A DNA stretch of 64,000 nt from Xanthoparmelia taractica. Lineage: Eukaryota; Ascomycota; Lecanoromycetes; Lecanorales; Parmeliaceae. Under the pieces are notes generated by a model. That model did not search any database. It had not been told where the DNA came from and saw nothing but the letters and a program-made list of their open reading frames with translations. Made by a program: the position numbers and the translations under genes. The stretch is from contig JANQBS010000026.1 in NCBI GenBank assembly GCA_033085395.1, forward strand, positions 62,001 to 126,000. The letters run 5' to 3'. The stretch's first letter is position 1. Each line of letters opens with the position of its first letter. This document shows, piece after piece, positions 41,777 through 55,263 of the stretch.

Positions 41777-44700
41777 TCAAGACCTTGTTTTTGAATCCGA
41801 GAAGATCCTTTGCCACACATCTAGCCACGCCTGCTGCTGCGTCGAAAAACCACGTCCCGGACTGCGAAACGCCTGTGTCATTATCTGCCTGATCTGAACG
41901 CGCAAAGCCTTGAGGGCCAAGAACATCTTCCACTCGCCCAGAGCAAAGCGCATCCGGTTGCCATCCACCACTAGAACTCCCGAGTACAGTTTGAACTCCG
42001 CTTCACCGCATACGAGAGCAATCGCAAAGCTCTCTACTGGGCTGGTTTCGTGCGCATTGTAGAACTTGTTGCTCGATTGCATGATGTGGTAGAATGATAG
42101 CCATTGCGGCGGGCGCTCGACGGCTTTGTTGACGGACGTTGGATGCAAGCTGACCGTCTGGTTATTGGCAATGTTCTTCCAGCCTTTGCCTTCTCGTCTG
42201 AGGAGCTTTGGGTAGAAACTCCAAGCAATGACAGAGTTTAGGACTAGGTCATTGTTATTATTGCTGCTGTAGGCATCTGGCACTTCGACGAAGCTTCGTT
42301 TCCGGGACCAATGTCGGACTCTGTTGAGAGATGCTTTCTCGGCTTCGTTGAGCGTTATGAATCCAGCGTCAGCCAAAGAGACAGTAAGCTGTGATTTAGT
42401 ATCTTCAATGTTGGATAGCGTTGGCTGACTCATAAAGTTTCTCTGGCAGAACTGCTGTTCGGACATTGCGGTCGAGCCGCCGCACACTCGTCGCCATGCG
42501 CAATAAGCATTATAGACTGTGAGAAGGTCAGAGTCACCCCTCCTGAAAGCTTGCCGTGCTACATCCGCTTGTGAAATAGTACCCATAGGTACAGAGAAAG
42601 GTGATTTGGAGGAAAGGATAGCAGCAATGGTGAGCATTGCATCGAGGCACCCGAAAATAGCACCGAGCAAGATGAGCTTGCCCAGAAATACATCGAGGGG
42701 TAGTCTTGCGAGCTGCCGTCCTAGAGGCGTCAGATCTTCTGCAGATGTAAGGGCCTTCACATCGACAAGAGAGTCTATTGCCCGCCGGATGTTTTTTGAG
42801 GATGGGGGGTCGAGGGCTTCTGAGAGAGTCTGTTCAACCCCGCCAAGTCTGCAAATCTTGACGCGTAGAACTAGATCTTGTAGGGAAAGCCTAAGCATTT
42901 CAGGGGTTTGTTCTCCAGGCATCTACTCAAAGGTCAGCCTAGCTCCGTGAAGCTCGAGACACACTTACGATATTATCATGACGATTCTTGGTGAAGAGGT
43001 GAAAGCAGAGACCTTTCTGAACTCGGCCTGCTCGTCCACGTCGTTGTTTCGCGTTTGCTCGGGAGATGAATGCTTCGATCAGTCTAGAAAGCTGCCGCCG
43101 CTCATCAAACCTGGAGCACTATCAGCATTGAGTACACTTCAATTGGGGAAGGCAACAAACCTCATCTCCTTGTGCTTGCCTGTGTCAACAACGCAAGTAA
43201 CATCAGGAATGGTAATACCTGTCTCAGCGATATTCGTGGCGAGAACGATCTTACGGATTCCTGGTGGAGGAACTTGAAAGGCTCGTTCCTGCTCATCCGT
43301 AGCAATTGTAGAGTGCAAAGCGTAGATATGCCATCCATTCGTGAATGTGCGGTGGCTGGTCAACATATCATTAAGTCTTCGTATTTCTGCCATACCAGGC
43401 AAGAATACCAGGATGGCCTTGCTATAAGGGGAATAAGACTCCGAGGAAGCGAGTGTTTCAAGAAGCTTGACTATCAGACCATAGCTGATGCGATATTCGT
43501 CGAGCTTTGCTAAAGTGTCTAAGGTCTTTGGGCTGTATCCTTGGAGATCAGCAATTTGTGAGGGAACCTTTGCCGTGTCATCGTCATCGAATTCAATAGC
43601 TTCAGCACCACCATGAGATCCCGACCCCAATTTGAAACTTGTAAGTTCCACTGCATCTTCTAAGTATTTTGTGTCAACCGGAAAAGTGCGCCCAGGCACG
43701 TTCATAATTGGTGCTCGACTAAGATAATCTGAGAAACGCTCTGCATTGACTGTAGCTGACATGAGAACGACCTTGAGGTCCGGTCGCCTCTTCAGAAGCT
43801 TCCGAAGGACTATTAAAAGGAAGTCGCTGTCGATGCTCCTTTCATGTACTTCGTCCAAGACAAGATGTGTGATATCTCCAAGGTCATCTGACCCCTCCAG
43901 CATGCGCATTACGATCCCAGTAGTCGCATACACAAGCTTCGTCTGCGAGGTGAAGCTGCTCTCCAGTCTTATGGCAAACCCAACGAGCGATCGGAAAGTG
44001 CCGATATCGCCCTTCCGTTCTCCGAGCTCTTCGCTAACACGGCGTGCTAAAGAGATTGCCGAAATCCGTCGAGGCTCGGTACAGTAGACTTTGCAGTGAC
44101 GTCCGCTCGAAAGCTCGTGCTCTAGTATGAAAGCTGGCACCTGCGTGCTCTTTCCACAGCCCGTCTCACCACAAACGATGACCACTTGATTATCTGTTAT
44201 GGCATCCAGAAGCTCCTTTTTGAAATTCCATATGGGCAACGCCATTCGAGATGTGAGCATATGCTGATAAGAAGGTGTGGACAGTTTTGACGCCCATAGT
44301 GCTTTGATATCGTCGGAAGATAAGAGGCTCGGGTTTTGCTGCCACGGGTGGAGGTCTGCAGCTACGGGCTCCTTATTGGAGGTCTTTAGTGTGATGGCGT
44401 TACCCTGTCCGTTCAATTCCTTATCCGCCAGGCCATTCTCGGCTATCATAATGCGGAGGTCGCGTAAGACCTGGCGATCTGTTGCTTCATCCTGGTCTTT
44501 TTTCATCTGAGACAACTCTTTCCAGAGGTCTCTCCAGGTTGATGGTAAGCGCAAGTGCACCTTCTCCTCTTTGGGAGACGAAGCAAATATTAGGAACATG
44601 GCGACGGTTGAAATGTAGCCCTCTGCTTGGGCCTCAGTCGGGCAAGAAATGGATACCATTTCAACCTTCATAGAGCGAACGTCGCTTTGGCAGTTCAGTT

Positions 44701-46324
44701 TGTTAATTGATAGTGCAATGATTGGGTCCTGCGGTCGCGACCATCTCACCTCGACGGCTTGTCGACTCGAGAAAGAAGTTGCCGACATCTTTTGATAGGT
44801 GACCTGGGAGGCAGAATCTCTATCTAACGTTAGCGAAATGTACCAGTCCACAAAGTGGAAGGCCCACCGTGCTTTGCATGCTTCCTCTAAGACCCTACGA
44901 GGGCTCATGCCAGTCCACTTTCCGAAGTCTCTGATTTCCACGTTGCTGCCTTCTTGGCTTGTGATACTCATAATGCTCAAACCAGTCGCTGGGTCCTTTA
45001 CCGTGTCTGGAAGGCTGGAGAAGAACCCACCAAGCATGCCGTCCGAGTCGTCATCGTCATCATTGGATCCTGCCAGGTCGGTACTGCTGTGTAAATTCGG
45101 CGTTACTTCCTGTTGCTCCACGTCATTCCGTATACCGAGTCTCTTGCGCTCCGCGGCCTCTTGCGCGAGGTCGATGCGGATATCTGCCCATCTGCTATTG
45201 GCCTTGTCTTCATCGAATAAGAGATCCGACTTGATTTTGTTGATCTTTGCCCTGAGTCGCTCGATTTTCGGTTTTCTACAAGAGTCCTTACTGCCATCAA
45301 TGACGGGATGCTTACCCTTGCCCCGCCGCTGCCGTCTGGCATCATTTTCGGCCAACTCAGGGCTGATCTCATATAAGCGAGCCTGTAACTCTAGATACCT
45401 TGCCACTAATTGCTCCGGCTCTGCATCGCTGTCCGAGTCACTTGCAGAAGAGAGAGAACTGTCGTCATCAGTCTGAGGTCGCTGCGGATGATAGTCTTTG
45501 CTGAGAGGAGAGTCAGGTCTTGAGTCGGTTGGGGTAGTGGCGGGTGTATTTGTCACAATTCCAGAGCGTTGTTGGTCAGTTGAATTTTGACTCTGCCCTT
45601 CGCGACCTTCAAATCTGGGTAAATCTCCTGGCTCAGAATTTAAAGCCAACCAAGCAAGGCATTCATCAAGGCCCCATATCGATTCTTTGCCTGAGGATAG
45701 ACTCTTTGGCCCAGATTTTCTCATGGCTATTAATAGGTGACGAAGCGCTAGATCCGTGTTTTGTTCAGGAAATCCCAACAGCGGAAGGATCTTTTTCAAT
45801 GCCCACAGCTTGATCAGCAAGTCATCCTCTGGAAGGTCCGTAGCTGCTCTGTCGGTATCAAAGTCTGCTTTCAGATAGCCATTGCTACCTTGTGCTTGTA
45901 GCAAATCTGCGATAATTTGCATTATCTCCGGAGGTAACCATTGGCGAACACCAAGTTGCTCTGCCTGTAAACGCAGCAGACGTTTCTCGGTCTGAAGCCT
46001 TAAGACGTGTCTAGAGACAAATTTCTGCGTCTTCTCTCCGTGATTTTCCACGAGAATCTGGAGACTTGAGACTTCGAGCTGTGACTCGAGCTCCTCAGGA
46101 GTTAGCTCGTATAGCGCCCTTTCAGGCTCTCTGCCTGGAGAATCCTCTCTTTGTATGCCATCTTCAGAAATGGTAGAGACGGCATGGGTATCTGAAATAC
46201 CCGGCTGTATACCGCCCTCGAGCTCTTTGGCAGCATCATTTTTCGGCTTTGAAGCCGTGGATGTTGTAGCAAACCCGCGGGCTGGATTGCTTGCAAGCTT
46301 CTTTTTCTTCTTGTTGGGCGCCAT
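41777..46324 (-). CDS. DEAH/DEVH-box RNA helicase (DHX57/DHX29-like)
   Basis: Exons 46324-43161, 43110-42969 and 42922-41777 give 1483 residues, with introns of 50 and 46 nt and frames kept. The N-terminal 750 residues are charged (MAPNKKKKKL start) and include a helical, partly coiled region. The helicase core has GETGCGKST (motif I), TEPRRISAISLA (Ia), DEVHERS (II), MSAT (III), TNIAETGITIPDV (V) and QRRGRAGR (VI, in exon 2). After the core come the winged-helix, ratchet and OB-fold parts (LRLSLQDLVLRVK; LSSKSPFSV; LYSGVLVVDG). The domain order is that of the DHX29/36/57 group, ATP-dependent RNA unwinding enzymes acting on structured mRNA or ribosomes. It starts 248 bp from GCN1 on the other strand. 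The open frame extends into that spacer without an ATG. Confidence 0.95.
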
Positions 46325-46572
46325 TGAACCAAGACGAATGGTGCAGTCGTAGATAATTATCCCATAAAAAATCGAAAATGTTTTGAAGGCGGGATTCTTT
46401 GCCTGCTGTTGGTACTGCTCTCGAGAGCGGAGACCCAACGGGCCCCGTGCCAAGCCCGCACATGCTTGGCATTTGTCATACCCGTAGAATATCGATCCTT
46501 TCCATTGTGCCCAACGGAAATTGTGAGTACATTGACTTGTCATCTTGCTCATGGATTTGCGTCTCGGAAACC
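46325..46572. promoter_or_regulatory. Bidirectional promoter, helicase and GCN1
   Basis: A 248-bp spacer between the divergent start codons of the helicase (46324, minus) and GCN1 (46573, plus). Both gene products concern translation, so co-expression from one promoter is plausible. I see no TATA motif. Confidence 0.6.
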
Positions 46573-49500
46573 ATGGAAGAGGCAAGTCAAGACAGCAAGA
46601 GTACCGATTTCGGCCACCTACACTTGATACTGCTCTCAAGTTCCACGAAACGGCGTGGAACCGGGCTGGCAAGCCTCCATCAACAGATTTTACAGTCAGG
46701 TAGGAATGGTGAAAGCAGATTTGCTGAGATAGCTGACCGTCTGCAGAACTACCAGAAGATTCCTGCGCCGAGGCCGTCAAAATTCTCTTCCTGACATATC
46801 CCTACTACAATGATCGAACCTCGCGCCATGCGGTGCAATTATGTCTCCAAGCCTTCCTTGATAATAGCAATTACTCCTCAACCCTTCCAGCAATTCTAGA
46901 TTGCTATCGCTATGAAAGTGCGAAGGTTGGCCTAGCTGCCTCCAATGCGTTCGTTTTAGTGGAGTGGGGATCCATAATCTTGCCGAGAGCACGGGAAAGG
47001 TTCGATTCACACCTGTCTCTATCATTCGCTAGGCTGTTGGAATTGTGTCTTTCCTCAGGCAGGAAGTCTCTCAAACGCTCCGCTATCGTGCTCTCCCGAC
47101 GTACCGTTCGAACACTTCTTGGGGATGAGTCCAGAGTTCCCGCAATGATCAGGCATCTTACAGCCAAAGATCAACCACTTGGAAGCCGGGCAGCGGTCCT
47201 CTTGGGCATTATAGCTGGGGTATGTGCCCGCAAGAACAAAACTATTTTAGCCAAAGACCAGTACTATGGATTCTACACACGCGAGATCCTTGGATCCCGA
47301 TCAGCTATACCGTCACACATTGCCAGTGCCTTGAACGACTTCTTCGAAAATTTTACCACAGCCGCAGAGTTCGACAAGGAAGTCATACCCACACTGGAGA
47401 AAGCTATTTTGAGAGCACCAGAAATTGTGCAGGACCTGCTACAACCCATGGTCCATTCTCTGCCCTCTGAGGTGGACTTGGCCAAAATAACTGCGGACCA
47501 CTTGCTCAAACCTCTGCTAGCCAATACTAAGTCTCAAAACGCAACGGTCCGTGACGGTGCTGCTTCAGCGTTTGCAGCTCTTATAAGTCACGCTCAAGAA
47601 GAAGAGTCCCTGGAGAAGATCGCAGATGACCTGTTGTCATCGTTCTCTAAGCTTACTGTGGTGGAGCAACGTCCAACGCAAGCGCGTATGCTGGCCCGAA
47701 TACCACATATTTCATCGAAATCAGAGTCAGTTTGCCGAACAATTGCTAAGTCAGCGAGCAAAGAACCAAACGAGACAGCCTTGGTTGCAGAGGTTTCTGC
47801 CTTGACGACTCAGTATGCTCAGCTGGTCTTAAATTCTGCATCGGATAGTCTTAAAAAAGATTACGGCAAGGACGTAGAGGATGCTTTCGCCAAAGGCTTG
47901 AGTGACAAAAAGGCTGGCGTTAGGAAGATTTGGGTCTTGAGTGCTGGAGCTCTCTTATGGAAGCTCGTGGGCGATCGCCGTCATGCATCGGAACAGGCCT
48001 TCAATGCTCCCGCAGCTATTGTACACTTTGTGGAGAGCACAGTGCCAAAGCTTTTGCAGATCTTCGATGAGGTTGCGCAGAGTCCTATTGCCGCTGGGCC
48101 TCTGGCCGCAGCTGCTTTCACAACCACCGCGCTATGCCCTATCATGCTTCATACCGTTGAAAGTGAGTCCATTAGGACTTCGTTACGCAAAGCTAAGGTC
48201 TACGACCGGGCTCTTTCTCATGCATCTTTCCTCTTAAACCATCGAGTATATACAAAGCTGTCAAGCCACGAAGATCTTTCGTGGCTTATTCGCGCTTTAG
48301 TAGCCTGCTCGAATGATCTTGAGAAAGCACCTGCAGATATCAAAGATGCTTGGACACAGACATTCATGTATTTGATCTCGGCAGCAGGCATTCCTCCTAG
48401 TGTGAGGAACGAAGCGATGACTGCACTGACCGATGTTTGGTCACAGCGAAGTAGAATGATCTCGGAGATGGTTATCCAAGGGCTTTGGAACTGGCACCGG
48501 CAAACGGAGCAATCAGAGAAGGACAGTGCAGCATTTTCAGCAAAGAGCGGCACGTCCCAGTTGTTCCTAGTCGTACGATCTATTTGCCCTGCGAAGCAAG
48601 ATATTAAGCAGCAAGATTACGATACAATACAGACTCAACTTATCAATATGCTTGTACTATGTCGCCCAGAGATACTCCCTCGAGTACATTGGATTGACAC
48701 ATGCTTGAGGATGGGCCAGGATCCAGGCAGCATTGCCCGCACAAACGTCATGGAATGCTTGCAAATTGTTGACCGCTCTCTTACGTCTATTCAAGGCCAT
48801 GCGCCTTCTGCTACGGTTCAGCTAGCAGCCTACAACACAGCAGCTGAGTTGGTATTCGTGGCTCCAGAATCAATCACTCCCCCTCTTATTGACATAATCA
48901 ATGATAGCCTACCCGTGGACGAGCTGGAACAGTATGGTCCAACAGATATTGCGATAACTCGAACACCGGAAGGAACCGCCTTTGTCGACGTCCTCAGCTC
49001 CAGAGCCCTAGGCTATAGCATCGACAAGAACGCAAAGGACTACGATCTAATGAAGTGGGAGGAGGAAATTCGAAGTCAAGTTGCCCAAAAGAGGGGCCAA
49101 GACCGCAAGCTCACGCCTGATGAAAAGGCCAAAGTCCAAGCTCAATTAATCAAAGAAGCAGCCATAAGAACAGATGTACGTAGATTAGAGTCAAGACTCC
49201 GCAATGGAATTGGATTTATACGCGCACTTGCCACTGGACCACCAACTGACCCGCGCCTGTGGTTGAGCCAAGTTTTGCGAGCTTTAGTCAATGTGATCGC
49301 TGCTGGCGTGGGTCGCCTGGTAGGTCCCGCTGCAGACAACACTTACATGGATTGCTCCCGCTTCGTGTCCTCCAGACTTGGGTCTCTAAGGCCGTTCATT
49401 GGGGTTGCAACACTTCGAGCACTAGGGTCCTCTACCCTTCCGGAAGAGCTTGTTGAGGAACCTTTGGGAGACCTTGTTACGAGGTTGCTTTACCGTATTC

Positions 49501-52500
49501 GTATCACGAGCGAGCAACGCCCCTTTGACAGCATATCTCTAATCTATTTGTTGCCTTTGGTTTTTGCTGTACTTCAACAGAATGGCATTGCTCGAAGGAC
49601 AGGGGATGAAGCCGATGAACAGGTCACACTAGCATTGGAAATCCTCTCGTTTCACACAGATGCATGTGAGTCTTCAATTCTTGCCTGTTCTAAGGGGGTC
49701 TAGTAATTCTCCTGACAAAATCCGCTTGTCGTGACTTCTATTCTCTTATCGTTGGGATCGTATCACCTACTAACTGTGCAGACAGTCGCAGACAGGCAGC
49801 TTCCGCGTGACCAGCTCCTGAAGCTGCTAGTTGAGTCAATGCAGCGGTTCTCGCAACACTACAAAATCGTCAAGGAAACCATATCTGATGTATGCCGAGC
49901 GATCTCAGAAAACGCCACCCCAGAAGAGGTCGCAATACTACTCAAAGGAGTCATAGTGCCCCAGATTTCAGTCAGGACTGCTATGCTACAAGCCATTAGA
50001 GATCATATTGATCTGACGCAAGCTGACTATTGTGAAGAGATATGGTTGGCATGCCACGATGATTTGGAGGACAACGTCGAGCTTGGCCACTTGATCTGGC
50101 AAGAGAACGGACTTCAAGCGGAACCAGAACATGCGTTCACAATGGTGCATTACCTCGCAAGTCAGGATCGGCAATTACGACGGGCCGCATCTCGAGCATT
50201 GGCAGAGGCTGTTGGCCAAGATCATAGTGTATTTGCTCGAGTAGTAGACCAACTGGAGAACCAATATCGTGAGCTTGCTAAACCACGGTTACCAGAAAGG
50301 GATGCTTTCGGAATGCTAAAGAAGAGCAATCTTGCTGATCCATGGGAAAGCCGGAGCGGCATTGCGCTAGCGTTCAAGGCATTGGCTCCACAATTTATCA
50401 ACTTGGTTCCGTTTGTCGGTTTTCTGATCCAGGATCGTGCGGTTGGCGACCGGAATGCGACGGTGAGGGACGAGATGATCGAGGCAGCGACAACAATAAT
50501 TGGGTTGCATGGTGGTGCTCAGGTAGAAGAGCTCATGCGAAATTTTGAACAGGCTCTCGATGAATCTGACGCCAATCCTGACTCGTCTGACCTCGTGAGC
50601 GAAGCGGTGGTCATCCTGTATGGTGCCCTTGCTCGCCATCTTCGGGAAGGCGACGAGCGAGTACCCAAGGTCGTGCAACGACTTCTTAACACCCTCAAGA
50701 CCCCATCTGAGACCGTTCAGTACGCTGTTGCTGGTTGTCTTCCGGCATTAGTGCAGACATCTAGTCACAAAACCTCGGAATACATTCAATCTGCGCTAGA
50801 CCAGCTGCTGCAGTCAAAGAAATATGCTTCGCGGAGAGGTGGTGCATACGGCCTTGCAGGCATAGTAAAAGGCAAAGGAATCTCTTCTCTACGGGAGTTT
50901 CGGATAATGTCTACGCTGAACGTTGCCATTGATGATAAGAAGGACCAAAACCATCGACAAGGAGCTCTGTTTGCATATGAGCTTCTGGCCTTTATCCTTG
51001 GCCGTACCTTCGAACCGTACATCATTCAGATTGTCCCGCAGCTACTCGCTAGCTTCGGTGACACCACTGCTGATGTGCGAGAAGCCTGTCTGGATACCTC
51101 GAAAACATGCTTCGCAAGTCTTAGCTCGTACGGAGTCAAGATTATCCTCCCAACGCTACTGGAAGGACTTGAGGAGTCGCAATGGAGAAGCAAGAAAGGT
51201 GCCTGTGATTTATTAGGCGCCATGGCGTACCTCGATCCCCAACAACTGGCTCTGAGTCTTCCAGACATCATACCACCTTTGACGGGCGTCCTGAGCGACA
51301 GCCACAAGGATGTCAGGTTATCCGCCAATAGGAGTCTACAACGGTTCGGCGAAGTCATCAGTAATCCTGAAGTCAAAAGCTTGGTCAACATCTTGCTCAA
51401 AGCGCTGAGTGATCCTACTAAGCATACCGACGAAGCTTTAGACGCGCTTATAAAGGTTTCTTTTGTCCATTATCTTGACTCGCCTTCATTGGCTCTTATT
51501 GTTCGCATACTTGAGAGGGGTCTGGGGGATCGGTCAGCTACCAAGCGGAAATCTGCACAAATCATTGGAAGCCTAGCCCATTTAACTGAGCGAAAGGATG
51601 TCACGCCCCACCTTCCCATTCTTGTCGCTGGCTTGAAGCTCGCAGTGGTTGATCCTGTTCCTGCTACACGCGCCACGGCTTCCAAAGCGCTAGGGTCTTT
51701 AGTGGAGAAACTTGGCGAAGATTCGCTGCCAGACTTGATACCGAGTCTTATGTCTACCTTGAAGTCTGACACAGGTGCTGGAGATAGATTGGGGTCTGCT
51801 CAAGCACTGAGTGAAGTTCTTGCTGGTCTTGGTACAGGGCGACTCGAAGAGACCTTACCAACAATCCTCCAAAACGTTGTCAGCGCAAAACCTACAGTGC
51901 GAGAAGGCTTCATGTCCTTGTTCATTTACTTGCCAGCCTGCTTTGGGAACAGCTTTGCTTCTTACTTGAGTAAGATAATACCTCCCATCCTGTCCGGCTT
52001 AGCAGATGAGGTTGAATCGATCAGAGAGACATCGCTGAGAGCAGGCAGACTGCTTGTCAAGAACTTTGCCACTAAAGCTATTGACCTACTCTTACCCGAG
52101 CTTGATCGAGGGCTCGCTGATGACAGCTATCGCATACGCCTGAGTTCTGTCGAATTGGTCGGCGATCTGCTGTTCAATTTGACCGGCATAAGTGGCCAGA
52201 CCGAACAGGACGGGGAAGAGGAGGGCGCTGCAGAAGCTGGGCAGTCTCTGCTTGAGGTACTGGGAGAAGACAAGCGGAACAGAATCCTCTCATCCCTCTA
52301 CATTTGCCGCTGCGACACTTCTGGTCTGGTTCGAACTGCTGCTATCAACGTCTGGAAGGCCCTTGTTGCAACTCCTCGGACTCTCAAGGAGCTTATTCCT
52401 ACGCTTACGCCGCTCCTCATCAGACGTCTCGCAAGCTCGAATATGGAGCAAAAGGTTATTGCCGGCAACGCTTTGGGCGAGCTTATCAGAAAGGCCGGAG

Positions 52501-54788
52501 AGGGGGTTCTAGCAAGTTTACTTCCAACCCTCGAGGAAGGCCTGCAGACATCCAACGACACGAACAGCAAGCAAGGTATCTGCATAGCGCTCAAGGGAAT
52601 TATCTCTTCGGCTTCTGAAGAAGCGCTTGAAGAGTATGAGAAGACTCTAATATATGTGGTGCGCGTTGCGCTTGTGGATGCTGACGATGAGGTGCGAGAA
52701 TCGGCCGCAGAAGCATTTGATTCATTGCAAAGGATACTTGGAAAGAGAGCCGTTGACCAGGTCTTACCATATCTCCTGAACTTGCTCCGCACAGAGGGCG
52801 AGGCTGAAACAGCTCTTTCCGCGTTGTTGACTTTGCTTACAGACAACACCCGATCAAACATCATTCTACCTAATCTAGTACCAAAGCTACTGGTATCGCC
52901 GATTACTTCATTCAACGCAAGGGCAATAGCTTCCCTTTCAGAAGTTGCTGGGTCAGCCATGACAAGAAGACTACCCACTATCCTTAACGCTCTGATGGAT
53001 AATATCATCGTCTGCAAGGACGACGTACTGCGGTCTGAGCTCGAAGATTCGTTTGATGCTATCTTACTGTCTATGGATGAATTCGACGGACTGAACACTG
53101 CGATGAGCATACTGCTTGCTCTAGTAAAAAACCATGACCACCGCAAACGTGCGAGTGTAAATGTCCGACTGAGCAACTTCTTTGCCAAGTCTGAAATTGA
53201 TTTCTCTCGCTATCACCAAGACCTCATCCGCGTCCTGCTAATATCATTTGACGACTCAGACGCGGATGTGATCAAGGCCGCCTGGCTTGCTCTTTCAGAG
53301 CTTACAAAGCGCCTCAAGAAGGAAGAGATGGAAGCCCTAGTCTTCTCAACACGCCAATTTCTACGCCAAGTAGGGGTACCTGGTCATAATCTACCAGGCT
53401 TCTTACTGCCTAAAGGCATCAATGCTATCCTTCCAATATTTTTACAGGGTCTTATGAACGGTACTGCCGAGCAGCGTACCCAAGCGGCCTTGGCCATCTC
53501 GGATATGATTGATCGCACAAGTCCTGACTCACTCAAACCCTTTGTTACGCAGATAACCGGACCGCTTATCAGGGTTGTTTCGGAGCGCTCGGTGGACGTC
53601 AAAGCTGCTATCCTGCTAACATTGAACAACCTTCTGGAAAAGATACCGACGTTTCTGAAGCCATTCTTGCCACAGCTTCAACGCACTTTTGCTAAATCTT
53701 TAGCTGATACCTCCAGCGAGGTACTCAGGTCGAGAGCGGCGAAAGCGCTCGGAACACTCATCACGATGACACCCCGCATAGATCCTCTGATTGCAGAGCT
53801 AGTGACTGGCTCTAAGACACCGGATCCAGGAGTACAGAATGCGATGCTCAAAGCATTGTTTGAAGTCGTCAGTAGAGCCGGAGCAAGTATGAGCGAGGTT
53901 TCCCGCAATTCGATACTGGGACTGATCGATGGCGACATAAGCCAAGCGGATGATTCAATGGTTATCACCCATGCAAGGCTATTCGGAGCTCTTATCAAAA
54001 GCGTTCCTGCGACATTTGACGCCTCCAGTCTTATCAAGGCGCGTGTGCTTACTACTCACATGAGCAATGCCACCGCATTGAATCTCAACTCGGTACTTCT
54101 TGAGTCGCCCGGTACATTGATCGAGCACTTTGCTTCGGAAACCCCAAACATCATCTGCCATGGCATTCGCAGCAAAAATGTGAATCCCCGATCTTGCTAT
54201 TGCGGAAATGCCTAGCTAATGAATCTACAGACTTTCATCTCCGACAACTGCGTCCTCGCCGCAGGAAAATACCTGCTTACGCCGAGGAGATCCTCCGACC
54301 TAGACTCAGGCAAAGCTATCATCGAAGCTCTAGCTGCAGCCATCACACCCGGAAACCCAGTCGACACTCGACGCCTATCCCTCGTCGTCATCCGTACAGT
54401 CAGTCGCACAAACTACGACCTCGTGAGCCCGCACCTTCCTGTCCTTGGCCCCCCAATATTCGCCAGCGTCCGCGATCCCGTCATTTTCGTCAAGCTAGCC
54501 GCCGAAGCTGCCTTTTTAACACTATTCTCGGTCGTGGAGAGCGAAAGCAAGGTGTTTGATAAATACATGGCCGATGCCGGAGCAGCAATGAACCCTACGA
54601 CGAAAAGAAGCATGTTGGATTATTTCAAACGAGTGGCGCTCAGACTCGGCGCGCAAGCACGAGAACGGAAAGAGGCAGAAGGCGGCCAAGGCGGACTTGG
54701 ATTGTCTAATGATGAGCAAGAAGACGAAAGAGAGGTATGGAGTGTGGGGAAGGTGGATCTGGGGGAGAAAACCTTTAGCGATGAATGA
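46573..54788 (+). CDS. gcn1: Gcn1-type translational activator
   Basis: Four exons (46573-46699, 46747-49665, 49792-54179, 54231-54788) encode 2663 residues, the usual Gcn1 length. Gcn1 binds translating ribosomes and hands uncharged-tRNA signals to Gcn2, activating eIF2-alpha phosphorylation when amino acids are short; it also senses collided ribosomes. Nearly the whole protein is tandem HEAT helices, seen as repeated amphipathic pairs (e.g. LRRAASRALAEAVGQD; RKSAQIIGSLAHLTERKD). The eEF3-like HEAT part and the Gcn2-binding region are expected in the third exon, whose HEAT pairs are best conserved (KKGACDLLGAMAYLD). The intron at 49666-49791 must be removed to join FHTDA to YRQLPRDQLL; the last intron joins RSKN to TFISDNCVLAAGKYLL. 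No lesion is seen. Housekeeping gene, cytosolic. Confidence 0.97.
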
Positions 54789-55263
54789 CTGATTGATTTT
54801 AATGTGGCAAGGGGACATGCATTTATTCGACGAATTTCAAAAGTGTCAGTCTTTGTAGATAGGGGCTGTTGAGCATAGCGAGGCGCTTTTCATCAATTCA
54901 TTTACGTACCAATGATCCTAGTCTTTTGTGAAGAATACAGTCTCAAACAGTAGGCGTCCTGCTATCAATAACAAGCTCGGTAAAAAAGGTAGAAAACTAC
55001 CCCTAGATCACTCGGGTTCTCTCATTGAAAATAGAGGTAGGTATCACTCTAAATCCACGAGCTACTGTACTCGTACACAGATGAGTATTATACAGCGCTT
55101 GGTCAAATTACCTACCATCTCCATGGAAGCAATACACCCGTTCAATCAATACTCTATTATACATCCATCCTATCTATACTCTATCTAACATCTATATATA
55201 CCTAAATCCTGAATATTCGCGTAGCCGTGCCCTTGACCCTTCCCTTTCAAATTCGGAAAGAAG
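54789..55263. other. Intergenic, convergent 3' ends
   Basis: A 475-bp spacer between GCN1 and the convergent Ser/Thr-rich gene. AT-rich, with no gene or repeat that I can support. Confidence 0.5.

Noticed and set aside
43139..46780. Longer N-terminus for the helicase up to 46780
   Set aside because: The extension has no ATG-supported start before GCN1 and would run into the GCN1 first exon on the other strand; the MAPNKKKKK start is typical.
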